The translations under genes and the position numbers were made by a program. Below, piece after piece: positions 23,985-34,599 of a stretch of DNA of 64,000 nucleotides. This stretch comes from Torreya grandis (lineage: Eukaryota > Streptophyta > Pinopsida > Cupressales > Taxaceae). Positions within the stretch are counted from its first letter, which is position 1; every line of letters begins with the position of its first letter. Where the stretch lies: positions 2,609,501 to 2,673,500 of the forward strand of contig JARHVA010001426.1 of assembly GCA_037957365.1 (NCBI GenBank). Reading direction: 5' to 3'. The notes under the pieces were generated by a model. The model had not been told where the DNA came from. It ran no database searches and saw nothing but the letters and a program-made list of their open reading frames with translations.

Positions 23985-26838
23985 CAATTTAGATGATGTA
24001 ATGCTTTACCAACTTATTTTTATACCTAGTATATCCTTCCAACATAGGGTGAGATTCTCTTGGTCTGGGCCCACTTGGTATTTGAATTTTACTCTATACT
24101 CTTTAAGTTAGGTGAAATTTTTTTGAAACATGGTCTACTTTTGTCCAATGAGTTCTTTAAGATGGTCATAATGATTCTCAAGTGACACCAACTATTTATA
24201 TTTTATCAACATCAAAAGACTCTTATGGTACATCGATGAGGTTTTTCAAAGTGATGTGTATCATCTGTTTCTCTAAGTAAACTACACCATCAAACCTTAC
24301 CATATTCCTTAATTTAGTATCTATCTCTTTTTTTGTAGTCTTGAGGGACTAATATTCTCCTTTTAAATTAAAGATTCCATATTTGAGCATCATCAAATGA
24401 TGCTTGATTTCTAGTTGACACTCTTTGGGATTCTTGTGATCATTGGGAGCAATGATCCTTTCTATACTCAAAGTATTTGTGCCCATATTATAGACCTCAT
24501 CCCTTTTACACTAAACCTCCTCCCATGTCTTGAAATACATCTCATAGAAAATAATTTGAACATCACACTCCCTCTTAGTGTCCACTATGTTTTTTAAGCA
24601 TTCCAATGTTGAGTGGATTATTGCTTCTACCCTGGTGCATAGATCTTCTTGCCATTTTTTTGTTGCTCTTTCTCTGGACTTCAAATCATCAATTTAGCCA
24701 AAATAAAATTACTCTATTGAGAAGAGAGGATGTTCTTGAGTAATACTAGAAGTTGGAGTTACTATCTTGGGCTCACTTAATATATTTTTTAAGTACTAGA
24801 TCATAGCCTGATTTTGTACCTTCAACTCTTCCATGATAGTTTTGTCTTTATCCATCATATGAGCCACCATGTTTGTAAAAATTTGTGAGATGCACTTTAG
24901 CTCATTCCTTGATGGCTCCCCTAGACTGTAGCTATAACCATGCAAATCTCAAAGAGATCATCTTTATTCAAAGCATCTGGTGGGGGAATGGCTACCTCTA
25001 CATTCCTTTCTCTTGTGGTAGTGAATGTGGTACTGGAATGTGTCTTGGCCTTCTTTGGGGGTTTGGCCTTATATTCCTGAGTGATATTCACTACATTGAT
25101 CTTCCTTATTTTTCTCATAATGTCCTTATTTTGCTTGACCTATTCCTTGACTTAAAGAAGGGGTCTAGTCTAAAATCCCATTGATGTACTGGACATAGAT
25201 GTAGGCCTTGAGATAGTAAAGGGTAGTGTTATCAGAGTACTTAATGTACGAAGTACCAAAAGAATGGGTTGTGGACTTAACATGAAATATTAAATTTTTT
25301 CATCACTTTCCAACTCCTCACCACCCTTGTTTGCTCCAGGTTCCCCTTCTAGATTTGGCTCTATCTTCTCCGAAACTTTAAAATCTAGATTGAATTGGTG
25401 AGATTCCTTAAGAATTTTTTTAATGGAGCTTCTCATCCTCTTGACTAATTGGAAGGTTCTACACCCACTTCACCTACTTTATTTGTCTGAGCCTTAGGTA
25501 TAAATGAGGAGATGGTGACCAATTTATTGCCTTTAGGCAACTCTTCACCAAACCTGGCCTCTAGACTTTTATTATGGGTTGGATCATGGACCTTGATGTG
25601 AGGAAGGAGACCTTGAGGTAATTAAATTGAATCAACATTACCTAGAGCACTCTCTTCAGCACCTTTAATAGACTGGTCCAATTTCTTATTTATTTTTACA
25701 TGGGTGGGGGTACCCTTTTTAGGTTTACTCCCCCACCTTCCTCTATACTCGCCTTCTCCTTTGATGTTTAACTTGACACCTTTGGAGGGGAAGCGATAAA
25801 TTATGATGCCTTTGGAGTTGTTTGTAGTCCTTCTTGTGCAACAACCCCTTCAAGATTAGTGGTGACTTTAGTATCTTGCTTTGGCTCCACCTTATCCTTC
25901 TCATCGAATTTATTCATTTCTTCAAATTCACCCTAATTATCTTGGCCTGGTGATCTCTGTATCTGATGAGATCATTTCCTTTTCTTGAGGGCCTAAACTT
26001 GAGTTTCCACCTCAACTCTAACCTTCAAAACATCTTCAAAAGAGAGGGGATCAATTGAATTTATAACTTCCTCCTTATCACCCTTACTTTCTACTCTTGA
26101 AATACCCTCTTTTGTAAATGTACCAACAATTAGGACCTTCATTGGGGTCAGGGGTCTTTCCCTTATATTTCTTTGCCTAATTCTTACTTGTGGAAGAGTG
26201 AATACTCACTACTTATTCATCACCTTTGCAATTGGCCTATCTTCATCTGAGTCTTATTCATCACTCATATCTCTCAATATCTAAGCAAATGAGTATTTAT
26301 CATCTTTTCTCTTCATGGGGAGTTCCTTAGAAGGTAGGTCTTTAAACAAAACCTCCTCCTTCTTCTTAAGAATCCAAACTAGAGGCTACCAAGCCCTTTT
26401 GAATCTTTTGTATTGGGGTGCTCTGCCTCTTCCTCACCTCCTCTCTTTCTTGAATAAATATTTAGGGGAGGGAAAAAAACTAGCTATTGTGCTAGTGAAA
26501 TAGGTGAGACAATAGTTGGATTAACCACTAGGATGGTTACTAGGATGGCCGATACAGTTTAGGATCCTAATGATACGATGGATATTATGGTGACACTAGC
26601 CAATGTAACCTCCCTAGTAGCAATTTTTTTCTAATTTTTAGCTAGATTTGTTAACTTTGAGAAGGACAATACCAACTTATACTATGATGTAATTATGGAT
26701 TCTAGATCAATTGGCTTGGTGAAGTCAACATCACCAAATTTACTCTTCCCTTTGCTCTTCACCGCTAGTGGTGGAGCCAAGGGAATACCACTGTATTATG
26801 GGAAGAAACCATTTAAATCTTAAACTTGTCTAAGTTTT
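23985..26838 (-). pseudogene. Gag-like pseudogene 2, C-terminal half
   Basis: The minus strand reads protein-like from the LTR-like boundary at 26838 downward, with scattered stops and at least two frame changes. Early residues include KSKGKSKFGDVDFTKPIDLE and KLVLSFSKLTNLAKN. There follows an acidic/basic low-complexity region (KRKDDKYSF, DMSDE, DSDEDRPIAKV) and a hydrophilic linker (KFDEKDKVEPKQDTKVTTNL). At about 24580-24250 comes a coil-like tail: KRECDVQIIFYEMYFKTWEE, IKHHLMMLKYGIFNLKGEY, KKEIDTKLRNMVRFDGVVYL. The probable N-terminal half is at 34600-36360 on the same strand, beyond the 7.76-kb insertion. No protease or RT domain follows. The gag label is contextual. Confidence 0.45.
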
Positions 26839-27600
26839 TGTTATATCTTGGAATTGCACCCTTGTGAGAGAAGTCTTTAGTCTCCCTCACTTCAAGCTAT
26901 AAGCATGGGGACAACCTCAAGATGTGGGTATCCTATGGTGAGGTTGAACCTCTAGGCTTTTTTATGAGGCTAATTCCTCATGTTCTTCACTTTAGCTCTT
27001 GATTCTCACACTAAAATATAATGATGACCAAGGAAAAGGGATAGGATGATGACTACAAAGAAATATAAGCTAAGGGAGGTGATGCACCAAAATAAGTGAT
27101 CCACTTGGTTTGGGAAAAGAAAAACTATTGATGAACCCAAATAGGACATAGGCTATTTTAGTTCTATCTCAAGGCCATAGACATGGATTTTTTGCATGTA
27201 CATTGAAGGGAAGCCTTGTGCTTTGAAGGATTAAAAAATAGGTCTACATGAGACACTATGAACTGGTAACACTTCAAAGAGAGCTCGATGCATAGACAAT
27301 TCATGTAATCATGCACAAAATTGAAAGGATCAAAAGCAAGGTGCTGGAAAAAATTGTAGGTGATGAATGACAATCATACATTATAAAAATGAAACCAAAT
27401 GTGCACACTTGTTTTAACCAAAAAAAGAAAAGTCTTCCTTGTATTTATTTAAAAGAGTCTTTTACAAAGTGATTTCTACAAAGTAATTCTATCACAAATC
27501 CAAGGATGATTTGCTTGGCTCCAAGGCCTCTATTTATATATAAAAGGGTGGAGAGAGAAGGGGAAGAAAGAAGAAGATGCTGATGGCTAGAAATCTGATA
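26839..27600 (-). mobile_element. LTR-like terminal repeat, inverted relative to 33840-34599
   Basis: Begins TGTTATATCTTGGAATTGCA at 26839 and matches the reverse complement of 33840-34599 over most of its length. Shared landmarks include the ATGTATGATTGTCATTCATC phrase (reverse complement here) and a TATA-box block (27530-27542) followed by the GAGGCCTTGGAGC phrase. Read on the minus strand it behaves like R-U5 of a plant LTR: CT-rich promoter, TATATAAATAG, about 700 bp, ending TATAACA. Similarity fades near 27600, so the U3 part is missing or unrelated. Its outer end abuts the C-terminal half of gag-like pseudogene 2. Confidence 0.7.
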
Positions 27601-28020
27601 TTTTCCTTCCTTGTTGTCCCTAAATACATCATTTAGGATCACTAAATAATCCTCTCGAGCCCCTCTTATCTTTAATATTTTTCTTATGCATATGAGAATC
27701 TATGTTATGAGTAGCTAGAATGTCTCTTCTTCACATGACACATTTAATCTTTGCATTTAAATATCATGGTGTCTTTCACTTTAGTGTGTATTGTTTGAAG
27801 AAGGATGTGGGTCTCCATGTGTTTCAGCCATACTGCATTGAAGCATCGAATAATTATTGTGGGTAGAAAAATATGGTGGATGAGATCCCTTATAACTCTA
27901 GCTACCAGTTGTGTGGACTCCCCTTACTCATTGGTCATCCTTGTACCACTTGTCCTTTACCGATTGACACACCAAGTTGGAAGATATACCTGATAATTCT
28001 TCTCCATGAGCTATGTTAAT
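27601..28020 (+). other. Unassigned segment between the inverted LTR-like repeat and the Tat-type internal region
   Basis: No coding frame is credible and no match to the 33.1-34.6 kb LTR-like block was seen. By position it should hold the end of the Tat element's own 5' LTR, but no terminal CA or repeat partner could be fixed. Confidence 0.35.
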
Positions 28021-28023
28021 AGT

Positions 28024-28043
28024 TTTGGCATGCCTGGTGGGAT
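28024..28043 (+). promoter_or_regulatory. Candidate primer binding site
   Basis: TTTGGCATGCCTGGTGGGAT sits where an LTR element's tRNA primer binding site is expected, about 450 bp before the first recognisable gag residues. The phrase has the TGG start and G-rich tail typical of plant gypsy primer sites. I did not assign the tRNA. Confidence 0.4.
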
Positions 28044-28399
28044 AACTACCATTTTATTTTCATTTTTATGAAATATTGGTCAAATTTTATGCTATTTTGA
28101 TCATTTTATAGTAGTGGTAGTATTCATCCTTCATCATATAGTGACTCCAAAGAACACCCAACTATCTAGTGGGGAAGTAGTATCTATCTTTCATGCAAAA
28201 GGTGACTACAAGATTAAATTATATAGGTATTGCTTTTGAGTTTTTTGAATTAGCTTTAAACTCAGTAAGAAGGTTAACGTTCACCCATACTCACTCTTAC
28301 ATAAGAAGATACTTTCCTAAACAAGTCATAAGGTATACCTATGCAAGAAGATCCTTGTCAACCCCTCTTGCTACTATGATTCCCTAAAGAGATTGTGTG

Positions 28400-29990
28400 G
28401 GATTCAGTAGCCAAATCCATTTAAATTTATCATAGTATGATCTTTTTCCAATATCATCCCTCAAAAGTGTTCCTTATTACATAGGAGACTAAGCTATAAC
28501 TCGCACTGAGCACATAATAGACATATGTAACTTTTGTAACATTCATAATATCATAGTGGAGAACATGGCTATTAGGATATTAGTTGCATCTTTCAAAGGA
28601 AAGGCATTAGACTAGTATAGGGACCTAGTTTCTAATTCTATCCACTCATGAGATGAGCTAGGAATAGCCTTATTTAAAAGGTTTGTAGATAAGAGTGATC
28701 ATCTATCACTTGCAAAACAACTGAAAACAATCAAGAGAGCTCCTCATGAAGCCATGCAAGACTTCACTACAAGATTTTAGAAGGTGTGGGATAGAATTCG
28801 AGTAGCTTTTAGACCATCTCCAAACTTTTATTTCTTATATTACTTGAAGTCTCTCAAAAATGACATATATTTAATGATTCAATCTATGGGAGGAGACATA
28901 CTGCTAGATGCATATGAGGTAGCCATAGAGGTAGAAAATTGCCTAGTTTAGGCTAACAAGCTTACTCCCAGACCCCCAATGCCTATTTTTCCAAAGATCA
29001 AACCACCTCCTGTAGTCATTCCTCCACTTGATTTTATACTTCTAATGCCAAAAATTGCTATTGTGCCTTCACCTAGGCAAGAGAAGGCCTCTACTAGTGG
29101 ATCCAATGATTCCCAAGAGTAGAAGAATTACTTGGAACTAAAGAGTATGCTCCAATATTTGGGGAATTATGTGGTCAATTTAAAGAGGCATCAAATTTAC
29201 AACAAGCCATATCAAGCTCCATACTAGCCTCAACAACAACCTTAGTAAGCAAATAGGTAACTCTAAAAGGGAGGTTTCTAAAGATAGGGGTGGCCTAACT
29301 ATGCTAGGTAGCATAATTATAATTTGAACACTATAGGCCATTCCAAATATTTGGTCCTAGTTCATAATAATGTGGCTCAGGAGTCTAAAGGGATAATGCT
29401 ATAGAATCATTCTTTTATATAATCTATTGTCCCAACTAGTGGCTCTAACTAGCTGTTTAATGACCAATGGTAGCAGGTTGTTGCTTATGGGTATAGCCAA
29501 GCTCTTATGGCGTAAAGCATGGAGGTGTCCAAAATGACAAAGCATGAGAAACCTCCATAAGAAAAAGGCTCAAATTAGGTGTCAAACTAGTTAGAGGCCA
29601 TAATAGTCATTATTGAGTAGGAAAAGTGCTATGCATCCAATCTATAAGCTACTCCTAATTTGGCCCACATCTCAATCTTAGCAAACACAAGGTTCAAGAG
29701 AAGGAATATGGGTGAAAATTAAGAAGCTTTCAAATAACCTCTTATCATTATTCTTTCACTGACAAAGCCAGTAGTAGTTACTCCCAAAAACTAGGCAAAG
29801 GTTAGTGGTACACCAATTAACATTATTGAAAAAATAAATAAATCTAGCATGAGCATACCAGTGTGGGACATGCTTTCCATGCTCGACCAAATAGACATTC
29901 TTCAGGAAGGTTTATCCAAGATGAGTGTTTCTATAGCTACAAATAAGTAACCAAGCAAGGAAGCTGAAGTCTTCACTAATGCAACAAAGA
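28400..29990 (+). pseudogene. gag: Gag of a Tat-type Ty3/gypsy element, decayed
   Basis: Gag would form the virus-like particle that packages element RNA in the cytoplasm. A mostly single-frame + reading carries a recognisable retrotransposon Gag domain: NMAIRILVASFKGKALD, ELGIALFKRFVDKSDHLSL, KTIKRAPHEAMQDFTTRF and KVWDRIRVAFRPSPNFYFLY (about 28565-28860). It is followed by LDAYEVAIEVENCL, a proline-rich linker (RPPMPIFPKIKPPPVVIPPL) and a Gln-rich stretch near 29200. Many stops are TAG where the frame expects Gln or Trp, for example at 28777. No zinc knuckle was visible, as is common in this lineage. The reading continues without a clear gap into the protease. Confidence 0.85.
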
Positions 29991-30670
29991 GTCCTTTGGG
30001 AGAAAAGTTAATTAGTGTGACCAAGCCACCCTTGTTCTACATCTCATTAATCATTGATGATTCCTTGGTGTGCAACTACTTGGTGGATAGTGGGGCTAAC
30101 ACCTCAGTCATGCCAAATTTTATTACTAACCAGCTAAACCTCAAGTATGAGCTACACACGAAGGGAGTCCTACAGCTTGATGGTTCTTCCACAAAGCCAT
30201 TAGGTATCATCAAAAATTTAAGCCTGACCTTGCATGTTTGTCTTAGCGTATTTGTGGTGTAAGACATGTTGATCTTGGATATCACTCCTCAATTTACATT
30301 GTGTCTTTCTAGATATTTTATAGCCAAGATTTGGGGTTACCTTGGATCAAATTGGTCTTACATGGCATTCAAAACAAGGTATGGGATGAAGGTCTCAATC
30401 AAGGCTGAACCCATGGCATAATTACACATTAAAATCCATCAGCTAGATAACATAAACCTCAATTATACTATCTTTTATGAGGATGAGTTTACAATTGGCT
30501 AGGAGCTGAACACTCATCCTAAAGAGGTTTTAGACTTGTTCTTGGATGAGCTATGGGGAGATAACCAATTTTTAAACCCTATGGAAGGTGTTGAGGAAAG
30601 AGACATGGGTGTCTATCTGTTACATGAAGAGAATCAAATGATACCTTCCCTTATTGGACCTAAATAAGAT
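29991..30670 (+). pseudogene. Aspartic protease region of the Tat-type element
   Basis: Open from about 29996 to 30262, this piece contains YLVDSGANTSVMPNFITNQL. The D-S-G is the active-site triad of retroelement aspartic proteases, which cut the polyprotein. It is followed by the usual beta-strand/flap region (VLQLDGSSTKPLGIIKNLSL). After one stop the frame resumes with MLILDITPQFTLCLSRYFIA and WGYLGSNWSYMAFKTRYG, the stretch that normally follows protease in Tat elements, and an acidic linker up to about 30670. The D-S-G is intact, so this is the best preserved enzyme segment in the element despite the flanking stops. Confidence 0.88.
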
Positions 30671-30679
30671 TCTAATGGT

Positions 30680-31200
30680 TTATGAAAATTGTTATTTGAT
30701 GGCTCAAGGATAAAAAATGGTATAAGTGCTGGGGTAATGTTGGTTTCCCCTTCAATTAATAATCTTTTCTCTTCATATAGGTCTCATTTTAGTTGCTCTT
30801 CAAATGTAGTAGAATATGAAGGCTTGATTCATGGCCTTCAATGGGCCAATAAAAGAGGAATCAAAATGATACAAGTTTATAGGGATAGTGATCTCATAGT
30901 AAACCAAGTCAAAGATATGAACATTACAAAGAATTCCTTGATGAGGTTCTACAAAATTGAGGGTGGGACCTAATTAAATATTTTGAAGCCTTTGACATTC
31001 AAGATATCTTAAGAAATCAAAACCACCATGCTGATAGGTTGGTAGTCATGGGAGTTTAGTTTGACATTCCAAGTGAGCTGAAGGAAGGTAAAGTTTAGCC
31101 ACATGTCAAGGTAGTGGCGAGCCCATCATTGCTCGATAATGAATCTCACTGGCAAGTTTTTAAAAGTGATAATAAAATTGCTTGCTTCTTATAGTAGGAA
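30680..31200 (+). pseudogene. Archaeal-type RNase H (aRH) domain of the Tat-type element
   Basis: 30689-30973 reads LLFDGSRIKNGISAGVMLVS, NVVEYEGLIHGLQWANKRGI and IQVYRDSDLIVNQVKDMNI. These are the FDGS, EYE and DSDL motifs of the second, archaeal-like RNase H found in Tat-lineage Ty3/gypsy elements; the acidic residues expected at the active site are visible. After a frameshift near 30975 it continues with YFEAFDIQDILRNQNHHADR and LVVMGV, the C-terminal part containing the HAD motif. Its place directly after protease, before any RT, is one of the arrangements known for some Tat relatives; in others aRH lies between RT-RH and integrase. Confidence 0.88.
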
Positions 31201-31281
31201 GCTGAGCTCTCCTCCTCCAACCAAGCTAAATTATAGCATCAATATGAGGATCATATTATTTATCTAAAGTCAAACAAACTT

Positions 31282-31381
31282 CCTAAGGGGTTGATTACAC
31301 TTGAGGGCCTTTTTCATGAAAGTGACCTTTAGAAAAATTGATTGGTCTTTCAAAATGTAGAAAATATCCCTTTTGGAATTT
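31282..31381 (+). pseudogene. Linker that normally precedes the reverse transcriptase
   Basis: PKGLITLEGLFHESDL is followed by LVFQNVENIPFG. This type of segment lies just upstream of RT in elements with the protease-aRH-RT order. Here the reading stops at a 154-bp LTR-like patch and no RT follows. Confidence 0.6.
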
Positions 31382-31535
31382 ATAGAATGTATGATTGTCA
31401 TTCATCACCTAATTTTTTTTCTAGAACGTTGCTTTTGATCCTTTCAATTTTGTGTAGGATTACGTGAAGTGTCTATGTGTCAAGCTCTCTTTGAAGTGAT
31501 ACTAGTTCATAGTGTCTCCCGTAGACCTATTTTTC
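31382..31535 (+). repeat. LTR-derived patch replacing the RT-RNase H region
   Basis: About 154 bp closely matches 34052-34203 in the same orientation (ATGTATGATTGTCATTCATC, CATGAAGTGTCTATGT-like, TTCATAGTGTCTCCC). It lies exactly between the pre-RT linker and the RNase H/integrase junction, so the roughly 1.3-kb or larger RT-RH region is absent. Confidence 0.8.
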
Positions 31536-31559
31536 AGGAGGATATGCACCTCTACCTCA

Positions 31560-32815
31560 CACTAGTTGGATCCATGATATGATGCACTTTTTGCTAACAA
31601 TTGAGTGCCCTCAAGGTATGGATAAAATAAAAAGAAGGTGTTTTATACTTTAGTCCATACCTTGTGATTTATTTGATGAGGTTTTGTTCAAAATAGATGT
31701 TAATGGAGTGATCCTGAGGTGTGTAGATGATGATCAAGTAGCCAATATTTTGGAGCATTTCCATGATGGGTCTACAAGAGGTCATTTTTATCTAAGGACT
31801 ACTATAGCAAAGATTAGGAGGGCTGGTTATTACTAGCCCAACCTCTTCAAGGATGCTTATGCATGAGTGAGGAGATGTCAAGATTGTGCTCTCTTCATGG
31901 GTAAGCAAAGGTTAGCATCTTTCTCTCTTAACCTAATTCAAGTGGAGCAACTATTCATGTAGTGGGGTTTAGACTTCATTAGAGTAATCAACCCCCCATC
32001 AAGTGCAAGGCATAAGTGGGTGCTTACTAAAATTGATTACTTCACCAGGTGGGTGGAAGCCATTACATTGAGGGAAGCTAATGAAAGTGGAGTCTTAGAT
32101 TTTTATGATAGCATTGTGACTAGGTTTGGTGTTCCATCCACTATCATATATGATAATGCCTTGTCTTTCCTTGGTTTGAAAAAAGTGAATGGGATCTTAA
32201 AATGGGAATCTACCTCAACACTTCCTCAAACTATTATCCTCAAGGAAATAGGTTGGCTGAGTCCAAAAATAAAAATTTGCTGAGGATTATCAAGAGGACC
32301 ATGGAGGAGAATCAGAGGACGTGGCACACCAAGTTAAAGACAACCTTATGGGCTGATTGGGTAACTCCTAAAGCTACTATTGGAAATTTTCCATATGTTC
32401 TAGTATATGGAAGGGAGGCCAAGTTACCCATTTTTCTTGAGCTACTTGCATTAGAGATAGCCCATCAACTAGATCTGTGAGAAGATAAACCCATGAACGT
32501 GAGATTGGTAGAACTCATAGAACTTGAAGAGACAATGGACCTTGTAATGAAGACACTGGAGGCACATCAAGCTCAGGTCAAAAAGGCTTTTGACAAGAGA
32601 GCTACAATAAGGAATTTCAAGAAGGGCAACTTGGTTCTCAAATGGGACTCAAATAAGGCCAAAATAGGCAACCATACCAAGTTTCATAACTTGTGGAGTG
32701 GCCCTTATTTGATCTATGGATGCAAACAACATAACACCTTCCAACTATCCCAACTAAATGGAAAGGTATTGCCCATCCTAGTCAATGGGATTCATCTAAA
32801 GTCATGTTATTAGAA
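31560..32815 (+). pseudogene. Integrase of the Tat-type element
   Basis: The enzyme inserts element DNA into the genome. The reading begins HDMMHFLLTIECPQGMDKIK. The zinc-binding region shows HFHDGSTRGHFYLRT and RRCQDCALFMGK (HHCC, all four ligands visible). The catalytic core has WGLDFIRVINPPSSARHKW (first Asp), STIIYDNALSFLG (second Asp) and, after a frameshift near 32190, NRLAESKNKNLLRIIKRTME (Glu). TLWADWVTPKATIGNFPYVL and VYGREAKLPIF match the region after the core in Tat integrases. Open pieces are 32020-32283, 32202-32480 and 32493-32813. The C-terminal domain (KKGNLVLKWDSNK, LWSGPYLIYGCKQHNTFQLS, NGIHLKSCY) is almost intact. It is a pseudogene because of stops and the frameshift. Confidence 0.93.
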
Positions 32816-33093
32816 GAGTTTATAGCTATTGTATATTATTGTAAATTTTGTATAGATTTTCATGTTTTTCTCTAAGTGCCTTGTGTACATCCATTTTAGT
32901 TGAGTGTTTTCCCTTACCTAAGTGCCTTGGGCATAATTTGTTTTATTTAAGGTGTTCTTGTTGCTTCAAAGGAAATATCTAGATAGAGACAACTTTGTAC
33001 AAAAGTACTGACTACATGCCTAATGGATCAAATGAAGCAAATGAGCTGGGTTCTCAAGTATAGCAGGCATGCTTCCCTATGAGTCACCATAAA
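32816..33093 (+). other. 3' untranslated region of the Tat-type element
   Basis: Non-coding segment between the integrase stop and a candidate LTR start (TGTTGGCCATTTTTTGCCCA at 33094). No clear polypurine tract is visible next to that TG. Confidence 0.4.
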
Positions 33094-33620
33094 TGTTGGC
33101 CATTTTTTGCCCACATATCAAAATTTGCATAAGTATGAAAAAGAGAGATTTTAGGTAAGAAAATGGTAAGTCTTTGGGAGGAATTTGCGTTTTCTAATAG
33201 TGATAACTTTGGGTTTTTGAGGGCACCTACAAATCAAGTTTCCAGTAGTGCTTGACTTCTAAATGTTTTATAAGTAGAAGTAATTTGGGTTTACAAACCT
33301 AAATTACTCATGAATAGTGTATTTTAAGTTCTCCAAAGAGCATTAATTGATTACTTCATAAGTTTTAAGCAGTTAGAAGCTTGAAATAAGTAAAAGACCT
33401 TGACAAACTTGATTTGGTCTCAAAAAATAGTATTTCTCAAGTTCTTCAAGGGAAAAGTCTTCTCCAAAAATCTGAAGGGATTTTTTAAAATGTCGAAGGG
33501 CCTTTTTTGGTAAAAGGGATATTTTCAAAAATTTTGAAATACCAATCAAATTTTTTAAAGGTTACTTTCATAAATCTAAAGGGATTTTCCTTCTCCAAGT
33601 GGACAGTTGAAAGTTTCCCA

Positions 33621-33743
33621 AAGGGTATGTTACCCTTCGAAAAGATCATTTAAAAACTCCTGAAGGGTATCTTTCCCTCTAGGAGGATCATTTTTGGAAG
33701 TCTAAAGGGACATATAAGAATCTTGAAGGGTCTCTCACCCTTT
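33621..33743 (+). repeat. Cluster of short AGGGT/ACCCT inverted motifs in U3
   Basis: AAGGGTATGTTACCCTT (33621-33637), GAAGGGTATCTTTCCCTCT (about 33662) and GAAGGGTCTCTCACCCTTT (about 33725) are spaced by about 42 and 63 bp. Each is a near palindrome just upstream of the TATA box, as expected of LTR enhancer motifs. Confidence 0.65.
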
Positions 33744-33896
33744 GGGAAAGTCTATTTTGAAAAGTCTAAAAGGTAATTTCTAAAGGAAGAGAGCAAGAAG
33801 GAAGCTTCAAACAAAAATGCTAAAGGAATTACTTCAGACAAATTATTTCTATCCATTAATCTTCTTCTTTCTTCCCCTTCTCTCTCCCCCATTTTC

Positions 33897-33907
33897 TATA
33901 TAAATAG
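33897..33907 (+). promoter_or_regulatory. TATA box in LTR
   Basis: TATATAAATAG follows a CT-rich promoter stretch (CTTCCCCTTCTCTCTCCCCC) and is followed by GAGGCC about 30 bp before the expected start site. The inverted copy at 27530-27542 keeps it. Confidence 0.7.
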
Positions 33908-34599
33908 AGGCCTTGGAGCTAAGCAAATCATCCCTGGATTGGTGATAAAATTACTATACAAAAGTTGATTTGTAAAAGATTGTTTTGAAGCAATACAAAG
34001 AAGAATTTTCTATTTTTGGTTAAAAAAGTGTGCACATTTGGTTTTATATTCAGAATGTATGATTGTCATTCATCACCTATGATTTTTTCCAGCACCTTGC
34101 TTTCGATCCTTTTAGTTTTTTGTAGGATTGCATGAAGTGTCTATGTTTTGATCTCTCTTTGAAGTGTTACTAGTTCATAGTGTCTCCCACAGACCTATTT
34201 TTGTTATCCTTCAAAGTACAAGGCTTCCCTTCAACCTCCATGTAAAAAATCCATGCCTATGGCTTTGAGATAGAACCATAATAACTTGTGTCCTATTTGG
34301 GTTCATCAGTAGTTATTTCTTTTCCAAGACCAAGTGGATCACTTCTTTTGGTGCATCACCTCCCTTAGCTTAGATTTATTTTCAGTCTTTCTCTGATCCA
34401 TTTTCCTTGGCCATTAGTAAATTTTAGTGTGAGAATTAAGAGTTGAAGTGAAGCACCTTAGGAACTAGCCTCATAAAAAAGCCTAGAGGTTCAACCTCAC
34501 CATAGGATACCTATATCCCAAGGTTTTACCCATGATTTTAGATGGAAGTGAGGGAGCCTGAAGAACTCTCTCACAAGGGTGCAATTCTAAGCTATAACA

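Larger units (their letters stand above)
33094..34599 (+). mobile_element. Probable 3' LTR of the Tat-type element
   Basis: Starts TGTTGGCC after the integrase region and ends GCTATAACA at 34599, directly against a different sequence (gag-like pseudogene 2, N-terminal half). It has a promoter-like CT-rich stretch and TATATAAATAG at 33897-33907, so the strand agrees with the element. The U3 part (33420-33790) contains AGGGT...ACCCTT short inverted motifs. The last 760 bp are repeated in inverted orientation at 26839-27600. Start assignment is tentative and end assignment is good. Confidence 0.6.

Noticed and set aside
24885..25184. 99-codon + frame
   Set aside because: Antisense to the hydrophilic minus reading of gag-like pseudogene 2.
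31200..31560. A shortened reverse transcriptase between aRH and integrase
   Set aside because: Neither strand shows RT motifs here; the sequence matches the LTR-like repeat instead.
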